Below, in pieces: positions 33,384 to 42,269 of a stretch of DNA of 64,000 nucleotides. The notes under the pieces are model-generated. The model had not been told where the DNA came from. It did not search any database and worked only from the letters and a program-made list of their open reading frames with translations. Position numbers and translations under genes: made by a program. How positions within the stretch are numbered: the stretch's first letter is position 1; the number at the start of each line of letters is the position of its first letter. Source of the stretch: Woeseiaceae bacterium (GTDB lineage: Bacteria > Pseudomonadota > Gammaproteobacteria > Steroidobacterales > Woeseiaceae); the NCBI GenBank assembly GCA_030066075.1, contig JASJCH010000008.1, positions 40,286 through 104,285 on the forward strand, given 5' to 3'.

Positions 33384-34859
33384 CTAGCGGGTCAGCAACA
33401 GCCGAATGGTCTTTGACGGGCCGTCGCCGTCGGATTCGTTATAGCGCAGGACGAGGTCGGCGAGGCCGTCGTCGTCGAGATTCTCGACGCTCACGAGTTC
33501 GCCGTTGCGGGGCAGGGCGATCGTCATCTCGATGCCATCGTCGTCGAACAGCTCGTCGTTGCGGACGCCGCGGCGATACTCCAGGCGGTCGGGGTCGGTC
33601 TGCATCAGCAGGTCTTCGAGACCGTCACCGTCGAAATCGGCGACCCGAATGGCCGGGACGTCGACCTGCCCGCTCGACATGCTGAAGCGGACATTCGTCT
33701 TGGTAATGTAGTTCGCCTCTTCCGGGTAGGTGTCGTCGTCCGTCATCCGGTAGAAATGCACCTGCAGCGGCACGTTGCCTGCCAGCAGCGCACGAATGAC
33801 ACGACCGAAACTCATGCGCACCTTGCGCACGAACAGGTCCTTGCGGCCGTCTCCGTCGAGGTCCGTGGTGACGAGACCGTATTGCAGGCCTGACGAGGCG
33901 AGCAGCGCGTCCTCGGTCTCGAAATAGCCGATGACGGCGCCGTCACGGCGACCGAGGTGCAGGCGAAAGTCGTTTTCCTTGTCGAACACGCCCAGGTTTA
34001 GCAGCGACTCGGTCAGGATGTCGGGCCGGCTGTCGCCATTGAGGTCTTCAATCCGCAGGATTCGCGTGTCCACCAGCCCCTCCTGGTCGACCGCGCCGAG
34101 GCCCTGGGTCCGGTTCTGCATCTCGGCCTCCGATTGCAGGCCGAGCTCGAGCGGGACGGGTAGCGGCTGGCCCGAGTAGCGGTCGCCGTCGAGCTGTTCA
34201 TACACGAGCAACGTATCGCCGCGCCAGACCGCCAGGTCAACGAGTTCGTCGTCAGTCATGTTGCCGCTCACCAGCGGCCGGCTCTCGAAGCTGACCCGGC
34301 CATCGGCAACCGACATGGCGCTGCTGTCCTCGAGCACGACCTCGTCGCCCAGTGTGCCGTCGGCACGCTGCAGGCGAACCCGGTAGCCGGCGGTATCGGG
34401 AACGACGATATCGTCTCTTGCGTCGCCATTGACGTCCTGGATGAAGTCGATCGGTACAATGCGTCCCGTGCGCTTTTGCCCATAGATCGTGCGGATCGCG
34501 ATGAACTCCTCGAACTCACCCGACCCGATGTCGTAGCGAACGATGCGGCCCGGCTCGACGAAATAGAGCGCATCCCGGTCGCCGATGCGGCCGAGGTCGT
34601 AGGCGATCAGGTGCCTGCCGGGCTCGAGAGTCAGCAGTGGCGCATCCGGGCCGTCGACCCGGTAGATGGCCATACGCTGCTCGTGCTGGTCGTCACGACC
34701 CGCCAGTACGATATGCCGATCCTCACCGACCAGGTTCCCGACCAGCGCCGGCTGTTCGATATGGAATCCAGCGTCGATGACCCGCTCTTCAAAAGCCGGG
34801 CCGTTGGCCATCGCGGGAGCGCCGGCCAGCAGGGCGATTATCGGGGGGAGGTAGCGCAT
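33384..34859 (-). CDS. Secreted FG-GAP/VCBS repeat protein
   Basis: 491 aa with signal MRYLPPIIALLAGAPAMANG. Several beta-propeller-like repeats carry Ca-binding D-x-[DN]-x-D-G motifs: FIQDVNGDARDDIVV, RIEDLNGDSRPDILT, TTDLDGDGRKDLFV, VADFDGDGLEDLLM, VENLDDDGLADLVL. Such proteins bind ligands or act as surface adhesins or scaffolds. It is convergent with the fusion protein, 5 bp between stops. I see no enzyme motif. Confidence 0.87.
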   Translation of the reverse strand: MRYLPPIIALLAGAPAMANGPAFEERVIDAGFHIEQPALVGNLVGEDRHIVLAGRDDQHEQRMAIYRVDGPDAPLLTLEPGRHLIAYDLGRIGDRDALYFVEPGRIVRYDIGSGEFEEFIAIRTIYGQKRTGRIVPIDFIQDVNGDARDDIVVPDTAGYRVRLQRADGTLGDEVVLEDSSAMSVADGRVSFESRPLVSGNMTDDELVDLAVWRGDTLLVYEQLDGDRYSGQPLPVPLELGLQSEAEMQNRTQGLGAVDQEGLVDTRILRIEDLNGDSRPDILTESLLNLGVFDKENDFRLHLGRRDGAVIGYFETEDALLASSGLQYGLVTTDLDGDGRKDLFVRKVRMSFGRVIRALLAGNVPLQVHFYRMTDDDTYPEEANYITKTNVRFSMSSGQVDVPAIRVADFDGDGLEDLLMQTDPDRLEYRRGVRNDELFDDDGIEMTIALPRNGELVSVENLDDDGLADLVLRYNESDGDGPSKTIRLLLTR

Positions 34860-35166
34860 CGACAGAAATATAGCAGCAAGTTGTTACAGGGGAGCGGACT
34901 TCACCAGCAAGCGCATGTTTGACCCGTCGCGCCCGGTTTCATTCCGGAAATGTGAATTCGATCGCAGAAGCGATGTTGAGGCTCGTCACGTTTTTTTGTC
35001 CCTACGGCGGCCTAAAGCATCGAGAAATCAGTTACTTGAATCGGATTTCGGGATTAGCTATAAAGAATTGCACTAAAAACGCGTCAGATTATGGAACCTT
35101 TCTCACAGCGACGCCGTTGAATAAAGGAATAATACCAACCGTCAATACCCTGACCACTGGGCCGAA
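34860..35166. other. AT-richer intergenic region upstream of the AAA-FHA gene
   Basis: About 307 bp, clearly lower in GC than its surroundings. An open frame (34919-35227, 102 aa) crosses it but has no ribosome site, odd composition and runs into the next gene, so I do not call it. The region holds the promoter at 35036-35064 and a leader of about 96 nt. I saw no strong hairpin or repeat. Confidence 0.6.
35036..35064 (+). promoter_or_regulatory. Predicted promoter of the first AAA-FHA gene
   Basis: TTGAAT (35036-35041) and TATAAA (35059-35064) with a 17-bp spacer in an AT-rich stretch. Confidence 0.6.
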
Positions 35167-36426
35167 ATGCAAGAGAATTACTCTGTTCTGGGCGAAAAAG
35201 CGTTTGGGGGGGACGCCGATTCGCTGACGACCATCAAGTATCGTTCGAACCACGATGCGCTGAAGTTCCTGCAGTCGGCGCTGCGAGGCCAGAATGGCAT
35301 CGGCTTGTTGTACGGGCCGCAAGGCGCCGGCAAGACCACCATCGTCCGCGAACTGGCCATGCAGCTATCGGCCGACACCGATGTCGCCTATGTTGATGGC
35401 AAGCAGATGAAGCCGCACGGCCTGCTGACCCGAATGCTCGCCCAATACGGCCACGCGACCACCGACGAGTCGGACGAGGAGTTGCTCAGGCAAGTCTCGG
35501 AGTTTGCGCTCGAACAGACGCGGTCCTGGCAGGCGCCCGTCCTGATCATCGACAACGTCGATCGCATGTACCCGAGTTCCCTGCGCCTGCTCAACACGCT
35601 CGCCGCGCTGGCGCAAACGGGACGCTTTGCGCTGCGCCTCGTCCTGACCGGCGACAAGAGTATGCAGACCCTCGTTGAAGCTGACGGCATGACGAGCTTC
35701 ATCCAGCGTGACCCCGTGATGTATTCATTGCTGCCGCTGTCGTCCAAGGAGACGATGATCTACCTGCATGCGCGCATGCAGGCCGCGGGGAGCGAACGAG
35801 CGGACACGATTTTCCCGTTCGACGTCTGCGACCGCCTCCGCGAGCAGTCCGGCGGCTGGCCGGGCAAGCTGAACGAGTTTGCACTCGACGCGATCAAACG
35901 TTCGGACGGGTTCCCGATCAGCGTCGTCGACACCTATGCGCCGGGCGAAGGGCAGGCCGATACCAGCCAGGAAATCCCCGTGCTGAGCACTGGCGACGCC
36001 GTCAGTCGTATGCCGCCGAAGCTCATCATCACGCGCGACGGCGATACGCTCGGCGAGTTCACGTTCAAGGAAAAGAAAATCCTGGTCGGGCGCTCGGATT
36101 TTGCTGACGTCATGGTCGACGACGACTATGTGAGCAAGATCCACGCCATCCTGTTGCTGTACTCGGATGCCCTCGTGCTGCTCGATCTGAACAGCGCCAA
36201 CGGTACAACCGTCAATTCGGTGAAAGTGAGCAAGACGATCCTCAGGGATGACGACATCATCTCGCTGGGCCGACATCGGCTGAAAGTGGAGAACGCACCG
36301 CCGATCAGCGCCGATGTTGAAGAACTGCTCAAGTCGCCGGATACGATCAAGATGAAGAACCTGGTCGACTTGCGCCGCCAGCGCGCCCGTCGGCGCATGC
36401 AGTCCGGTAAGAACGGCAGGGGCTGA
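35167..36426 (+). CDS. AAA ATPase (ExeA/GspA-like) with C-terminal FHA domain, copy 1
   Basis: 419 aa, cytoplasmic. Walker A GPQGAGKTT (about 50-58), Walker B PVLIIDNVDRM (about 124-134), sensor region LRLVLTGDKSM, like ExeA/TniB ATPases that remodel envelope or DNA complexes. Residues about 285-378 form an FHA domain: ILVGRSDFADVMV (GR), VSKIHAIL (S..H) and LDLNSANGTTVNS (NG), which binds phosphothreonine. The usual ExeA peptidoglycan-binding part is missing. It has a paralogue at 44890 with the same order. It has a poor ribosome site (none obvious before 35167). Possible role: phospho-regulated ATPase of a secretion or stress pathway (inference). Confidence 0.85.
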   Translation: MQENYSVLGEKAFGGDADSLTTIKYRSNHDALKFLQSALRGQNGIGLLYGPQGAGKTTIVRELAMQLSADTDVAYVDGKQMKPHGLLTRMLAQYGHATTDESDEELLRQVSEFALEQTRSWQAPVLIIDNVDRMYPSSLRLLNTLAALAQTGRFALRLVLTGDKSMQTLVEADGMTSFIQRDPVMYSLLPLSSKETMIYLHARMQAAGSERADTIFPFDVCDRLREQSGGWPGKLNEFALDAIKRSDGFPISVVDTYAPGEGQADTSQEIPVLSTGDAVSRMPPKLIITRDGDTLGEFTFKEKKILVGRSDFADVMVDDDYVSKIHAILLLYSDALVLLDLNSANGTTVNSVKVSKTILRDDDIISLGRHRLKVENAPPISADVEELLKSPDTIKMKNLVDLRRQRARRRMQSGKNGRG

Positions 36427-36461
36427 GTTCCGGCTTAAGCGACTTTCGCGAGAGGCGGGCC

Positions 36462-36644
36462 CTATTTTTTTATGTAGAGCCTGGCCGTATCGTAAGGATT
36501 GAAGCCCGATTTCGTGTCGGCAGTGACGGGCTCGAGCTCGTTCTCTTCAATGAACGACTCGTCGACCGCGAACTCCTCGGCATAGATATCCGGCATCGGG
36601 ATGACGACATCCTCTTGCGGTTTCTTCTTGCCGTCCGTGCTCAT
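36462..36644 (-). CDS. Small acidic protein (60 aa)
   Basis: Not recognised. MSTDGKKKPQEDVVIPMPDI then an acidic segment EEFAVDESFIEENELEPVTA and the C-terminal KSGFNPYDTARLYIKK. It has a ribosome site (GGAGAATC, 5 bp spacing) and good codon use. Convergent with the AAA-FHA gene, 35 bp apart. It lacks membrane segments; it may be a small regulator or binding partner. Confidence 0.62.
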   Translation of the reverse strand: MSTDGKKKPQEDVVIPMPDIYAEEFAVDESFIEENELEPVTADTKSGFNPYDTARLYIKK

Positions 36645-36716
36645 CGCGATTCTCCGTCAGGTCATTACTATCCAGACGATCATGACCCGAGAATGGTTCC
36701 CGGTCAGATCGTCAGT

Positions 36717-36893
36717 TTATTTCGGCGTGCAAATATAGCGCCACGTAACGTTCTTTCCCGAGCCCTGGCCGCCCTCCTGCTGCAGTGCGAGGCCGGCCTG
36801 CTGGCAGCTCTCCATGGAGTCGAATTCGGCGCTGACTGAGGTTCCGGCGGTATCGCCGGACACGACAAACCAGGCAATCAGTATGTATTTCAT
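36717..36893 (-). CDS. Small secreted protein (58 aa)
   Basis: A short ORF with start at 36893 (GGAGAGC ribosome site). MKYILIAWFVVSGDTAGTSV is a signal or membrane leader. The mature part has EFDSMESCQQAG, a Gly-rich linker and VTWRYICTPK, with two Cys likely disulfide-bonded. This 'F.s...C..a......C.p' pattern is common in small envelope proteins of gammaproteobacteria; I do not know a function. It is 24 bp downstream of the coiled-coil gene and probably co-transcribed. Confidence 0.7.
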   Translation of the reverse strand: MKYILIAWFVVSGDTAGTSVSAEFDSMESCQQAGLALQQEGGQGSGKNVTWRYICTPK

Positions 36894-36917
36894 GGTGCTC
36901 TCCGCTCGGGTATGGGA

Positions 36918-38117
36918 TCAGGCGACTTCGCTGTCGCCGTACTTCTTGAAGTGCAGTTCCTTGGCCTGGCCGATCCAGTCGTCGGCTTCCATGCGGCCCT
37001 CGCTACCCTTCAGCGCGCCGTTGACCCTGGCAATGTCTGTGATGCCGAAATTCGCGATCTGCGCAAACGTGTAGATGCCAAGTTCGTTCAGGGCGTGCTC
37101 GAAGACTTTGCCGATGCCCACGATCTCCTGCAGGTCGTCCTTTTGCACCTTTTTCTTCTTGCCGTTGATGGCTTCCGGGACGCTGGTCTTGCGGGCGTCC
37201 TTGAGCGCCTCGCGCTGCTGGCGTTCGAAATCCTGGAAATTCTTCTCGACATCGTCGAGTCGCAGCCGCAGGGTCTCGGATTTTTTCTCGGCCTGCTCGG
37301 CATCGTCGCGATACCGCTTGGCGTCGACCTCGTACTGCTTGCGGCTGTTCTCCATGGACTTGAGAACCTCCGCCAGTTCCTTGTTCTGGACCTTGAGCTC
37401 GTCGATTTCGGCCACGTCGCGCTGCAGCGTCTCGACTTCCTGCCTGGCCAGCGAGTAGTCGTGGTTGAGCTGGGCTTTCTCTGCTTCCAGCCGGATGACG
37501 TCCTGCTCGAGGATGTCCATCTGGCCGAGCCGCTTCTGCGCCGAAGCCAGCATCTTGTTGACTGACTCATGCTCGGACTGCGACGACTCCAGCAAGTTGG
37601 CGAACGAATCCTGCTCTGCACGCGCTTTTTCCAGCTTCTCTTCGACGTCGCGGCGGCGCTCGAACGCCTTGGTCAGTTCGCCCTTGTAGAATTCCCGTGA
37701 CTTGAGGAACTCGGACTGCAATTCGGTCGAGTGCTGTTTCATCAGGGACATCTGGTTCTGGATCTCCCTGACCCGGGTCTTGAAGTCCTCGCGCTCCGAG
37801 CGCAGCGTAAACACGTCCTTGTTGAGCTGCTTGTTGCGCTCGCGCAGCGACTCGAGTTCCGTCCGGGTCTTCGACTGCGCGACCTCGGCGCGATGAATGG
37901 CGCCCTGTTGTTGCTCCACCGTGCTGCGCAGGTGGGCGGTCTCAGAGGTCAGCCGGTCGCGCTCGCGAACGAAATTATCGAGCTTGATCTGCCAGTCGTC
38001 GCGCATCGACTGAATGCGGGTCTTCGCCTGCCAGGCGCCAATGACCCAGCCGAGCAGGACGCCGAGAAGGCCGACGACCGTGAAAATCAACGCAAATTGT
38101 GGGCTCAGTCCTGCCAT
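36918..38117 (-). CDS. Membrane-anchored coiled-coil protein with C-terminal HhH domain
   Basis: 399 aa. N-terminal anchor (FALIFTVVGLLGVLLGWVIG), then about 270 residues of coiled coil (heptad-rich, such as TRTELESLRERNKQLNKDVF). C-terminal DDLQEIVGIGKVFEHALNEL and GIYTFAQIANFGITDIARVN match the FEN1-like helix-hairpin-helix 'predicted 5' DNA nuclease' module often attached to membrane coiled-coil proteins. The HhH may bind DNA or protein at the membrane; nuclease activity is not supported because acidic catalytic residues are not evident. Confidence 0.83.
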   Translation of the reverse strand: MAGLSPQFALIFTVVGLLGVLLGWVIGAWQAKTRIQSMRDDWQIKLDNFVRERDRLTSETAHLRSTVEQQQGAIHRAEVAQSKTRTELESLRERNKQLNKDVFTLRSEREDFKTRVREIQNQMSLMKQHSTELQSEFLKSREFYKGELTKAFERRRDVEEKLEKARAEQDSFANLLESSQSEHESVNKMLASAQKRLGQMDILEQDVIRLEAEKAQLNHDYSLARQEVETLQRDVAEIDELKVQNKELAEVLKSMENSRKQYEVDAKRYRDDAEQAEKKSETLRLRLDDVEKNFQDFERQQREALKDARKTSVPEAINGKKKKVQKDDLQEIVGIGKVFEHALNELGIYTFAQIANFGITDIARVNGALKGSEGRMEADDWIGQAKELHFKKYGDSEVA

Positions 38118-38211
38118 AGTGCTTCAAATTATCCCCGAGCGGCGCGTTATGAAATATGACCGGTTCCACAAAAACGGCCGACGCCCGAAACGAATTGTGG
38201 CTACAATTTCC

Positions 38212-38217
38212 GAGTAA
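38212..38217 (+). promoter_or_regulatory. -10 element for TspO-related gene
   Basis: TACAAT, 22 bp before the ATG at 38239. No -35 of good quality at the right spacing. Confidence 0.3.
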
Positions 38218-38238
38218 ATTCAGTCACGTGGGGCCGGA

Positions 38239-38994
38239 ATGCAGCGAAAATTCAGCGATTGGGGCGGGAATATCGTCGCCCTGGCCATCGTCATTGCCAT
38301 TAATGCGTCAGCCAACATTTTTCGATTCGGCGGACAGACCACGGGCGAGGTGTCGGCCAAATATGCCTCGCTGTTCACGCCAGCCGGGTTCACATTCTCG
38401 ATCTGGTCGCTGATCTACGTGCTGCTGGCGGCGTTTGTCGTCTACCAGGCGCTGCCCGCCCAGCGCCGCGCCCGGTCGCTGGCTGCCATCAGTCCCTGGT
38501 TCAAGGCGGGTTGCGTGGCGAACGTCCTGTGGATAGTCACGTGGCACCTCGAGTGGATCATGGTGACCCTGGTGCTGATGATCGCGCTTCTCGTCACCTT
38601 GGTCAGGATCTACCGGCTGCTCGATATTGTCGATGCGTCGGCCCCGACGGGCGCCAGGTGGCTGGTGCAATTGCCGTTCTCGGTGTATCTGGCCTGGATC
38701 TGCGTGGCGACGATCGCGAACGCCAGCGCCATGCAGTCGGCGCTCGGCTGGAACCACGCACTGCTCGAAGAAGTAAGCTGGACGCTGCTCAAGCTCGCCG
38801 CCGCGGGCGCCGTCGCCGCGATCATGACGCTCCGGCGCCATGACATAGCGTTCGGCCTGGTCGTCGGCTGGGCCGCATTCGGCATCGGAGCGGGGCAGGC
38901 GGCCACGCTGTCGGTCGCCAGCGCCGCATTCACGTTGAGCCTGTTGATTCTCGTACTTGTCTCGTTCGAGGCGCTGAGTCGCGGGATTCGCTAG
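38239..38994 (+). CDS. TspO/MBR-related tryptophan-rich membrane protein
   Basis: 251 aa with about six to seven hydrophobic segments. ASLFTPAGFTFSIWSLIYVL is the hallmark 'PaG.tFsiW.liY' helix. CVANVLWIVTWHLEWIMVTL and VYLAWICVATIANASAMQSA are the equivalent of the W-rich helices. It is longer than classic TspO (about 160 aa) and belongs to the longer W-rich group. Family members bind porphyrins or sterols; the substrate here is unknown. Its stop overlaps the convergent gene's stop by 4 bp (CTAG). Confidence 0.84.
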   Translation: MQRKFSDWGGNIVALAIVIAINASANIFRFGGQTTGEVSAKYASLFTPAGFTFSIWSLIYVLLAAFVVYQALPAQRRARSLAAISPWFKAGCVANVLWIVTWHLEWIMVTLVLMIALLVTLVRIYRLLDIVDASAPTGARWLVQLPFSVYLAWICVATIANASAMQSALGWNHALLEEVSWTLLKLAAAGAVAAIMTLRRHDIAFGLVVGWAAFGIGAGQAATLSVASAAFTLSLLILVLVSFEALSRGIR

Positions 38995-39983
38995 TCGAGG
39001 CCGCTTTCGATCTCGAAAAGCTCGCCGAGGATGCGGGTCCAATCCGAGTAGCCGTCATCGACCCAGCCGCTCATCTCGGCGATGCGTTCGTCCATGCGCT
39101 TGATGATCGGCGCTATCTCATTATTGAAGCCGACGATCCACTTGTCCTGTTCCTGTGCCGCGAGCCTGTCCATGCGGTAGTCGTCGTAGGCGCCGCGCAG
39201 GGCCTCGTAGCTGCCCTTGTCGGCGTTCCGCTCCCGCAGTTCGTTACGCTGAGATTCTTCGACGGTAAAGCGGGCGTACCAGCGCCGGTACTTGCGCCAG
39301 ATTTCGTAGACCGAGTCGACCTCTTCGTGCAGTTCGCGATATTTCTCGTCGATTGCGTCGGTCATCACGAACTCGACGCTGCGCACGCGGTGAATGCGCG
39401 CCATCGTCGGATCGCCATCCGCCGGCAGTCGTAGCAAGCGGTAGCCGCCGTCCGGCAGTTGCTGGAAGTAATCGGCAAATGCGTCCGGCACCAGCGCCGC
39501 CGAATAGCGCATCAGCGACAGGTTAACGATGCCTTGCAGGGTCTTGTCGTCGACAGTGGCGGCAACACCTGCCAGGTCGGCGACGAAGCGCTCGAAGAGA
39601 TCCTCGTAATTGTTCTCAGAATAGTACGTCGCCCCGATCCACTCTTGCCCGCGGGCATCAGTGGCCCGCAGGCTGACCGCGAGCGACTCACCGTCGGAAT
39701 GCACAATCGCCCCGGTGATGGAAAGTTCGGCAGATTCGTCCGGCTCGGGGACGACCCGCACCGCGCCCCAGCCGCCCGTGCTGGTCAATGCCTCGCGCAG
39801 GACGAACGGCAGGAACAGCGACTCGATCTCCCGGATTTTCGGGAACACGTCCATGTCCTGGTGCAGCGAGTAGTCCTCCGGAACGCCGGGATCGAATGTC
39901 GCGATCGAAACGTTCAACTGGGCGACGCCGGCCAGGGGCCAGAGGGCGAAAAGCATCGCGATGCAGGTTGCCCGGCGCGTCAC
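38991..39983 (-). CDS. Secreted protein of unknown function
   Basis: 330 aa. The GTG at 39983 overlaps the upstream stop (GTGA) and gives the signal VTRRATCIAMLFALWPLAGVAQ. The mature protein begins with a region like LpoB/FlgO-type periplasmic folds (SIATFDPGVPEDYSLHQDMD, LSITGAIVHSDGESLAVSLR, YFSE-like 'TYYSENNYEDLFERFVADLA'). It continues with charged helices (YREL...VDSVYEIWRKYRRW). No catalytic motif seen. It is coupled to the lipoprotein gene just upstream, so they probably form an envelope pair. Confidence 0.7.
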   Translation of the reverse strand: MTRRATCIAMLFALWPLAGVAQLNVSIATFDPGVPEDYSLHQDMDVFPKIREIESLFLPFVLREALTSTGGWGAVRVVPEPDESAELSITGAIVHSDGESLAVSLRATDARGQEWIGATYYSENNYEDLFERFVADLAGVAATVDDKTLQGIVNLSLMRYSAALVPDAFADYFQQLPDGGYRLLRLPADGDPTMARIHRVRSVEFVMTDAIDEKYRELHEEVDSVYEIWRKYRRWYARFTVEESQRNELRERNADKGSYEALRGAYDDYRMDRLAAQEQDKWIVGFNNEIAPIIKRMDERIAEMSGWVDDGYSDWTRILGELFEIESGLD

Positions 39984-40672
39984 GGCCCGACCTCGCCGGT
40001 GCTGCAGACGCGCTTCATGCTCAGCGTCTCGATGCAGTTGAACGCGCTGGGTGGCGCCTCGAACCTGATGTAGAAACGATGCAGCGTGAAGGGTGTGCGC
40101 GTGGCGCCCGACTTCGCCGTCGTGATGACTCGCAGGTAGTTGCCGTCCGGCGACATCGTGAAGCGATGGGTGATGGTGAGGCCGCCCGGTAGCACGAGGT
40201 GCGACACCAGGCTGTCGCCATCCCAGCTGCAGACCTCGGTGCCGTAGGCGCTGTCCGTTCCCTGGGCGATACCCTCGAAGAAGGAGCACGACAGGTCGAA
40301 GTCGTCCTTGCGCGCCACGCGAATCTCGTAGTCGTCCTGGGAAATCGTAAGGACATCGGGACGCGTAATCTCTTCTACGAGTCGCGCCAGCGCGACGAGG
40401 GCATTGGCCTCGCGCTGCGATATCCCGGACGACTGGCGTGGGCTGCCGGGGAACTGACTTTGCTGCTGGACGATTCGCTGTCGTTCGCGAAACAGCGTAT
40501 TCAGCGCTCCCTGCACGTCTTCGCCGCGGGAGTAGTCACGTTCCCACGAGCCACTGAAATCCACGGGCATGGCGCCCACGAAGCTGGGTGTGGTCGTGTC
40601 GATGACCGGTTCGGTCGGGGCGCAGGCCGCCAACAGCCATGCAAGAGCCAGTGATGCGATTCGGTAGGTCAC
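39980..40672 (-). CDS. Lipoprotein of unknown function
   Basis: 230 aa, lipobox LLAACAPT. MPVDFSGSWERDYSRGEDVQ and ISQDDYEIRVARKDDFDLSC, then LPGGLTITHRFTMSPDGNYL, read as a beta-barrel or lipocalin-like fold. The W-E-R-D-Y pattern of 'FsGsWe.Dy' recalls proteins with a conserved 'GxWxxd' opening. Four Cys in the mature part. Start of a two-gene unit with the secreted protein at 38991. Confidence 0.7.
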   Translation of the reverse strand: MTYRIASLALAWLLAACAPTEPVIDTTTPSFVGAMPVDFSGSWERDYSRGEDVQGALNTLFRERQRIVQQQSQFPGSPRQSSGISQREANALVALARLVEEITRPDVLTISQDDYEIRVARKDDFDLSCSFFEGIAQGTDSAYGTEVCSWDGDSLVSHLVLPGGLTITHRFTMSPDGNYLRVITTAKSGATRTPFTLHRFYIRFEAPPSAFNCIETLSMKRVCSTGEVGP

Positions 40673-40792
40673 TGCTATCTAAGTACCTTATCCGGCCGAC
40701 AGGATCCACCTGCGAGCCAAGCACCCGGCCGGGTGATGGTTCGGCACGGCAGCTGTGTTAGTTTGCGAGTGACGCAACCAGGAGGAATTGCT

Positions 40793-41164
40793 ATGGATCT
40801 CGGTGCTTTTTCAGTCAGTCTTGCAGTCTCGGATGTCGGCGCCTCGCGCGACTTCTACGCTAAACTCGGGTTCGAGGAAGCCGGCGGCAACCTCGACGAG
40901 AATTGGCTCATTCTCAGGAATGGCGACCATGTCATCGGCCTGTTCCAGGGCATGTTCGACCGCAATATGCTGACGTTCAATCCCGGCTGGGACCAGCAAT
41001 GTAGCAATCTGGACACGTTTACCGACGTTCGCGAGCTGCAGCAGCGGCTGCGCGAGCAGGGTGTCGACATCCAGGTCGAGGCCGACGAGTCGGGCGAAGG
41101 TCCCGCCAGCCTCATGGTCGTCGACCCGGACGGAAACCCGATACTCATCGACCAGCACCGCTAG
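40793..41164 (+). CDS. VOC family (glyoxalase-like) protein
   Basis: 123 aa, one vicinal-oxygen-chelate module. FSVSLAVSDVGASRDFYAKL and LMVVDPDGNPILIDQHR are the first and last strands. Metal ligands are not all clear: the first-strand His is replaced by Ser (VSLAV), whereas Glu or Asp candidates occur later. It may be a non-glyoxalase member. AGGAGGA ribosome site 6 bp before the ATG at 40793. Confidence 0.87.
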   Translation: MDLGAFSVSLAVSDVGASRDFYAKLGFEEAGGNLDENWLILRNGDHVIGLFQGMFDRNMLTFNPGWDQQCSNLDTFTDVRELQQRLREQGVDIQVEADESGEGPASLMVVDPDGNPILIDQHR

Positions 41165-41284
41165 CGGCGCCTGGCGTTGGCGTTATTGCCAGAAAGTCGA
41201 TTGCGCCGGAAAGGGTTTCGGGAACTAAAAAAACGACGGCTGTCGAAGTCCGGGACAATACACATCTTGGGGGAACCAAAAACA

Positions 41285-41485
41285 ATGAAAAAGACGATTC
41301 TTACTCTTTTCCTGGCCGCTGCTCTGACCGCCTGTGCCAGCACGGGCGACGGACAAGCTGGGGAGGGCAGCGAGCAGGTCGCGTCCGCCGACAGTGAGGA
41401 AAAGCAGAAAATGCGCTGTTACCGGGAGAAGGGCACCGGTTTCCGGCTCGGCGGCAAGCGCGTCTGCGTTCCGGCCGAAGACTGA
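41285..41485 (+). CDS. Small lipoprotein (66 aa)
   Basis: MKKTILTLFLAAALTACAST is a lipoprotein signal (LTAC). The mature part is short and acidic, then QKMRCYREKGTGFRLGGKRV ending CVPAED, with two Cys likely bridged. Not recognised. GGGGGAACC precedes the ATG only loosely. It has its own terminator. Confidence 0.78.
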   Translation: MKKTILTLFLAAALTACASTGDGQAGEGSEQVASADSEEKQKMRCYREKGTGFRLGGKRVCVPAED

Positions 41486-41505
41486 CGGCCGGCAAGGCCA
41501 GCAAG

Positions 41506-41536
41506 AAAAAGGCCCTGCGATGCAGGGCCTTTTTTC
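41506..41536. terminator. Bidirectional intrinsic terminator
   Basis: An A-run followed by GGCCCTGC (41511-41518), loop GAT and GCAGGGCC (41522-41529) then a T-run. It serves the small lipoprotein gene on the plus strand and the porin-like gene (ending 41554) on the minus strand. Confidence 0.9.
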
Positions 41537-41553
41537 GTGCGAAACGCGCCGGA

Positions 41554-42132
41554 CTAATTGCCGAAATAGAGCCGGGCGTTCACACCGTAGGAGGTCACAT
41601 CATCGTCCGTTGCGGCTCCGAGGCCCACAGCAAACGTCTCCGTGATGTTGAAAAAGATTCCGCCGCCGATCTCGGTGCCGTCGGCGCCGTCGCCAAGGTC
41701 TGAATACGCAAGCTGCGCGTAGAGCTCGATGAGTTCCGTCACGTTGCTGCGGATACCGACGCCGATGCCGTAGCCGCTCTCGTCCACGGAATTGAAGCCC
41801 GGCGCATCGACTTCGGCTTCGAGATAGCCGACCCGCGCGAATACCGACGCGTTCTGGCTGATATCGGTAAACCAGCCGAGGCCGACCTGCACCTGCGTCA
41901 GGTCTACGCTGAAGTCGAACCCGGTATCGCTGTAGGACACGTAACCGTAGTAGTTCCGGCCAAACTCCACCGAACCGCCCAGGGCCCAGCCGTCGCCATC
42001 GACGTCCAGTCCGCCGCCTACATCGAGGTCGACCTCCTGGTAACCGAGTTGAACGAAGCTGTAACTGGGGCTTTGGGCCATCGCCGGAACAGCGAGAAAT
42101 ACCGCGAAAATTGCTGCCAGGTAACGAGACAT
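41554..42132 (-). CDS. Outer-membrane beta-barrel protein (porin/OmpW-OprF-type)
   Basis: 192 aa with signal MSRYLAAIFAVFLAVPAMAQ. About eight amphipathic strands, for example SYSFVQLGYQEVDLDV, YYGYVSYSDTGFDFSV, ASVFARVGYLEAEV, and IELYAQLAYSDLG. It ends VTSYGVNARLYFGN with a penultimate aromatic-containing strand. The size fits an eight-stranded OmpX/OmpA-type barrel. Function and cargo unknown. ATG 42132 preferred over an upstream in-frame start at 42192 because only this starts the signal. Confidence 0.83.
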   Translation of the reverse strand: MSRYLAAIFAVFLAVPAMAQSPSYSFVQLGYQEVDLDVGGGLDVDGDGWALGGSVEFGRNYYGYVSYSDTGFDFSVDLTQVQVGLGWFTDISQNASVFARVGYLEAEVDAPGFNSVDESGYGIGVGIRSNVTELIELYAQLAYSDLGDGADGTEIGGGIFFNITETFAVGLGAATDDDVTSYGVNARLYFGN

Positions 42133-42257
42133 GAGAATTCTCCTGTGATTCAAGTGAGATTCGACACGCTGCCGCGCCAGAGATTCCGGCACTGCATCAC
42201 GATTCCGGGTGTTGCCGGCACGCCGTGGCCACGGGACGGCAGAGCTGGCAATGGGTG

Positions 42258-42263
42258 TAATAT
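42258..42263 (+). promoter_or_regulatory. -10 element very close to the start of the oxidoreductase gene
   Basis: TAATAT ends 6 bp before the ATG at 42270, with no ribosome site between, so the mRNA may be leaderless. No clear -35. Confidence 0.4.
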
Positions 42264-42269
42264 GCGCGG

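Noticed and set aside
34919..35227. 102-aa ORF across the AT-rich intergenic region
   Set aside because: No ribosome site, odd composition, overlaps the start of the AAA-FHA gene, and the region holds a good promoter.
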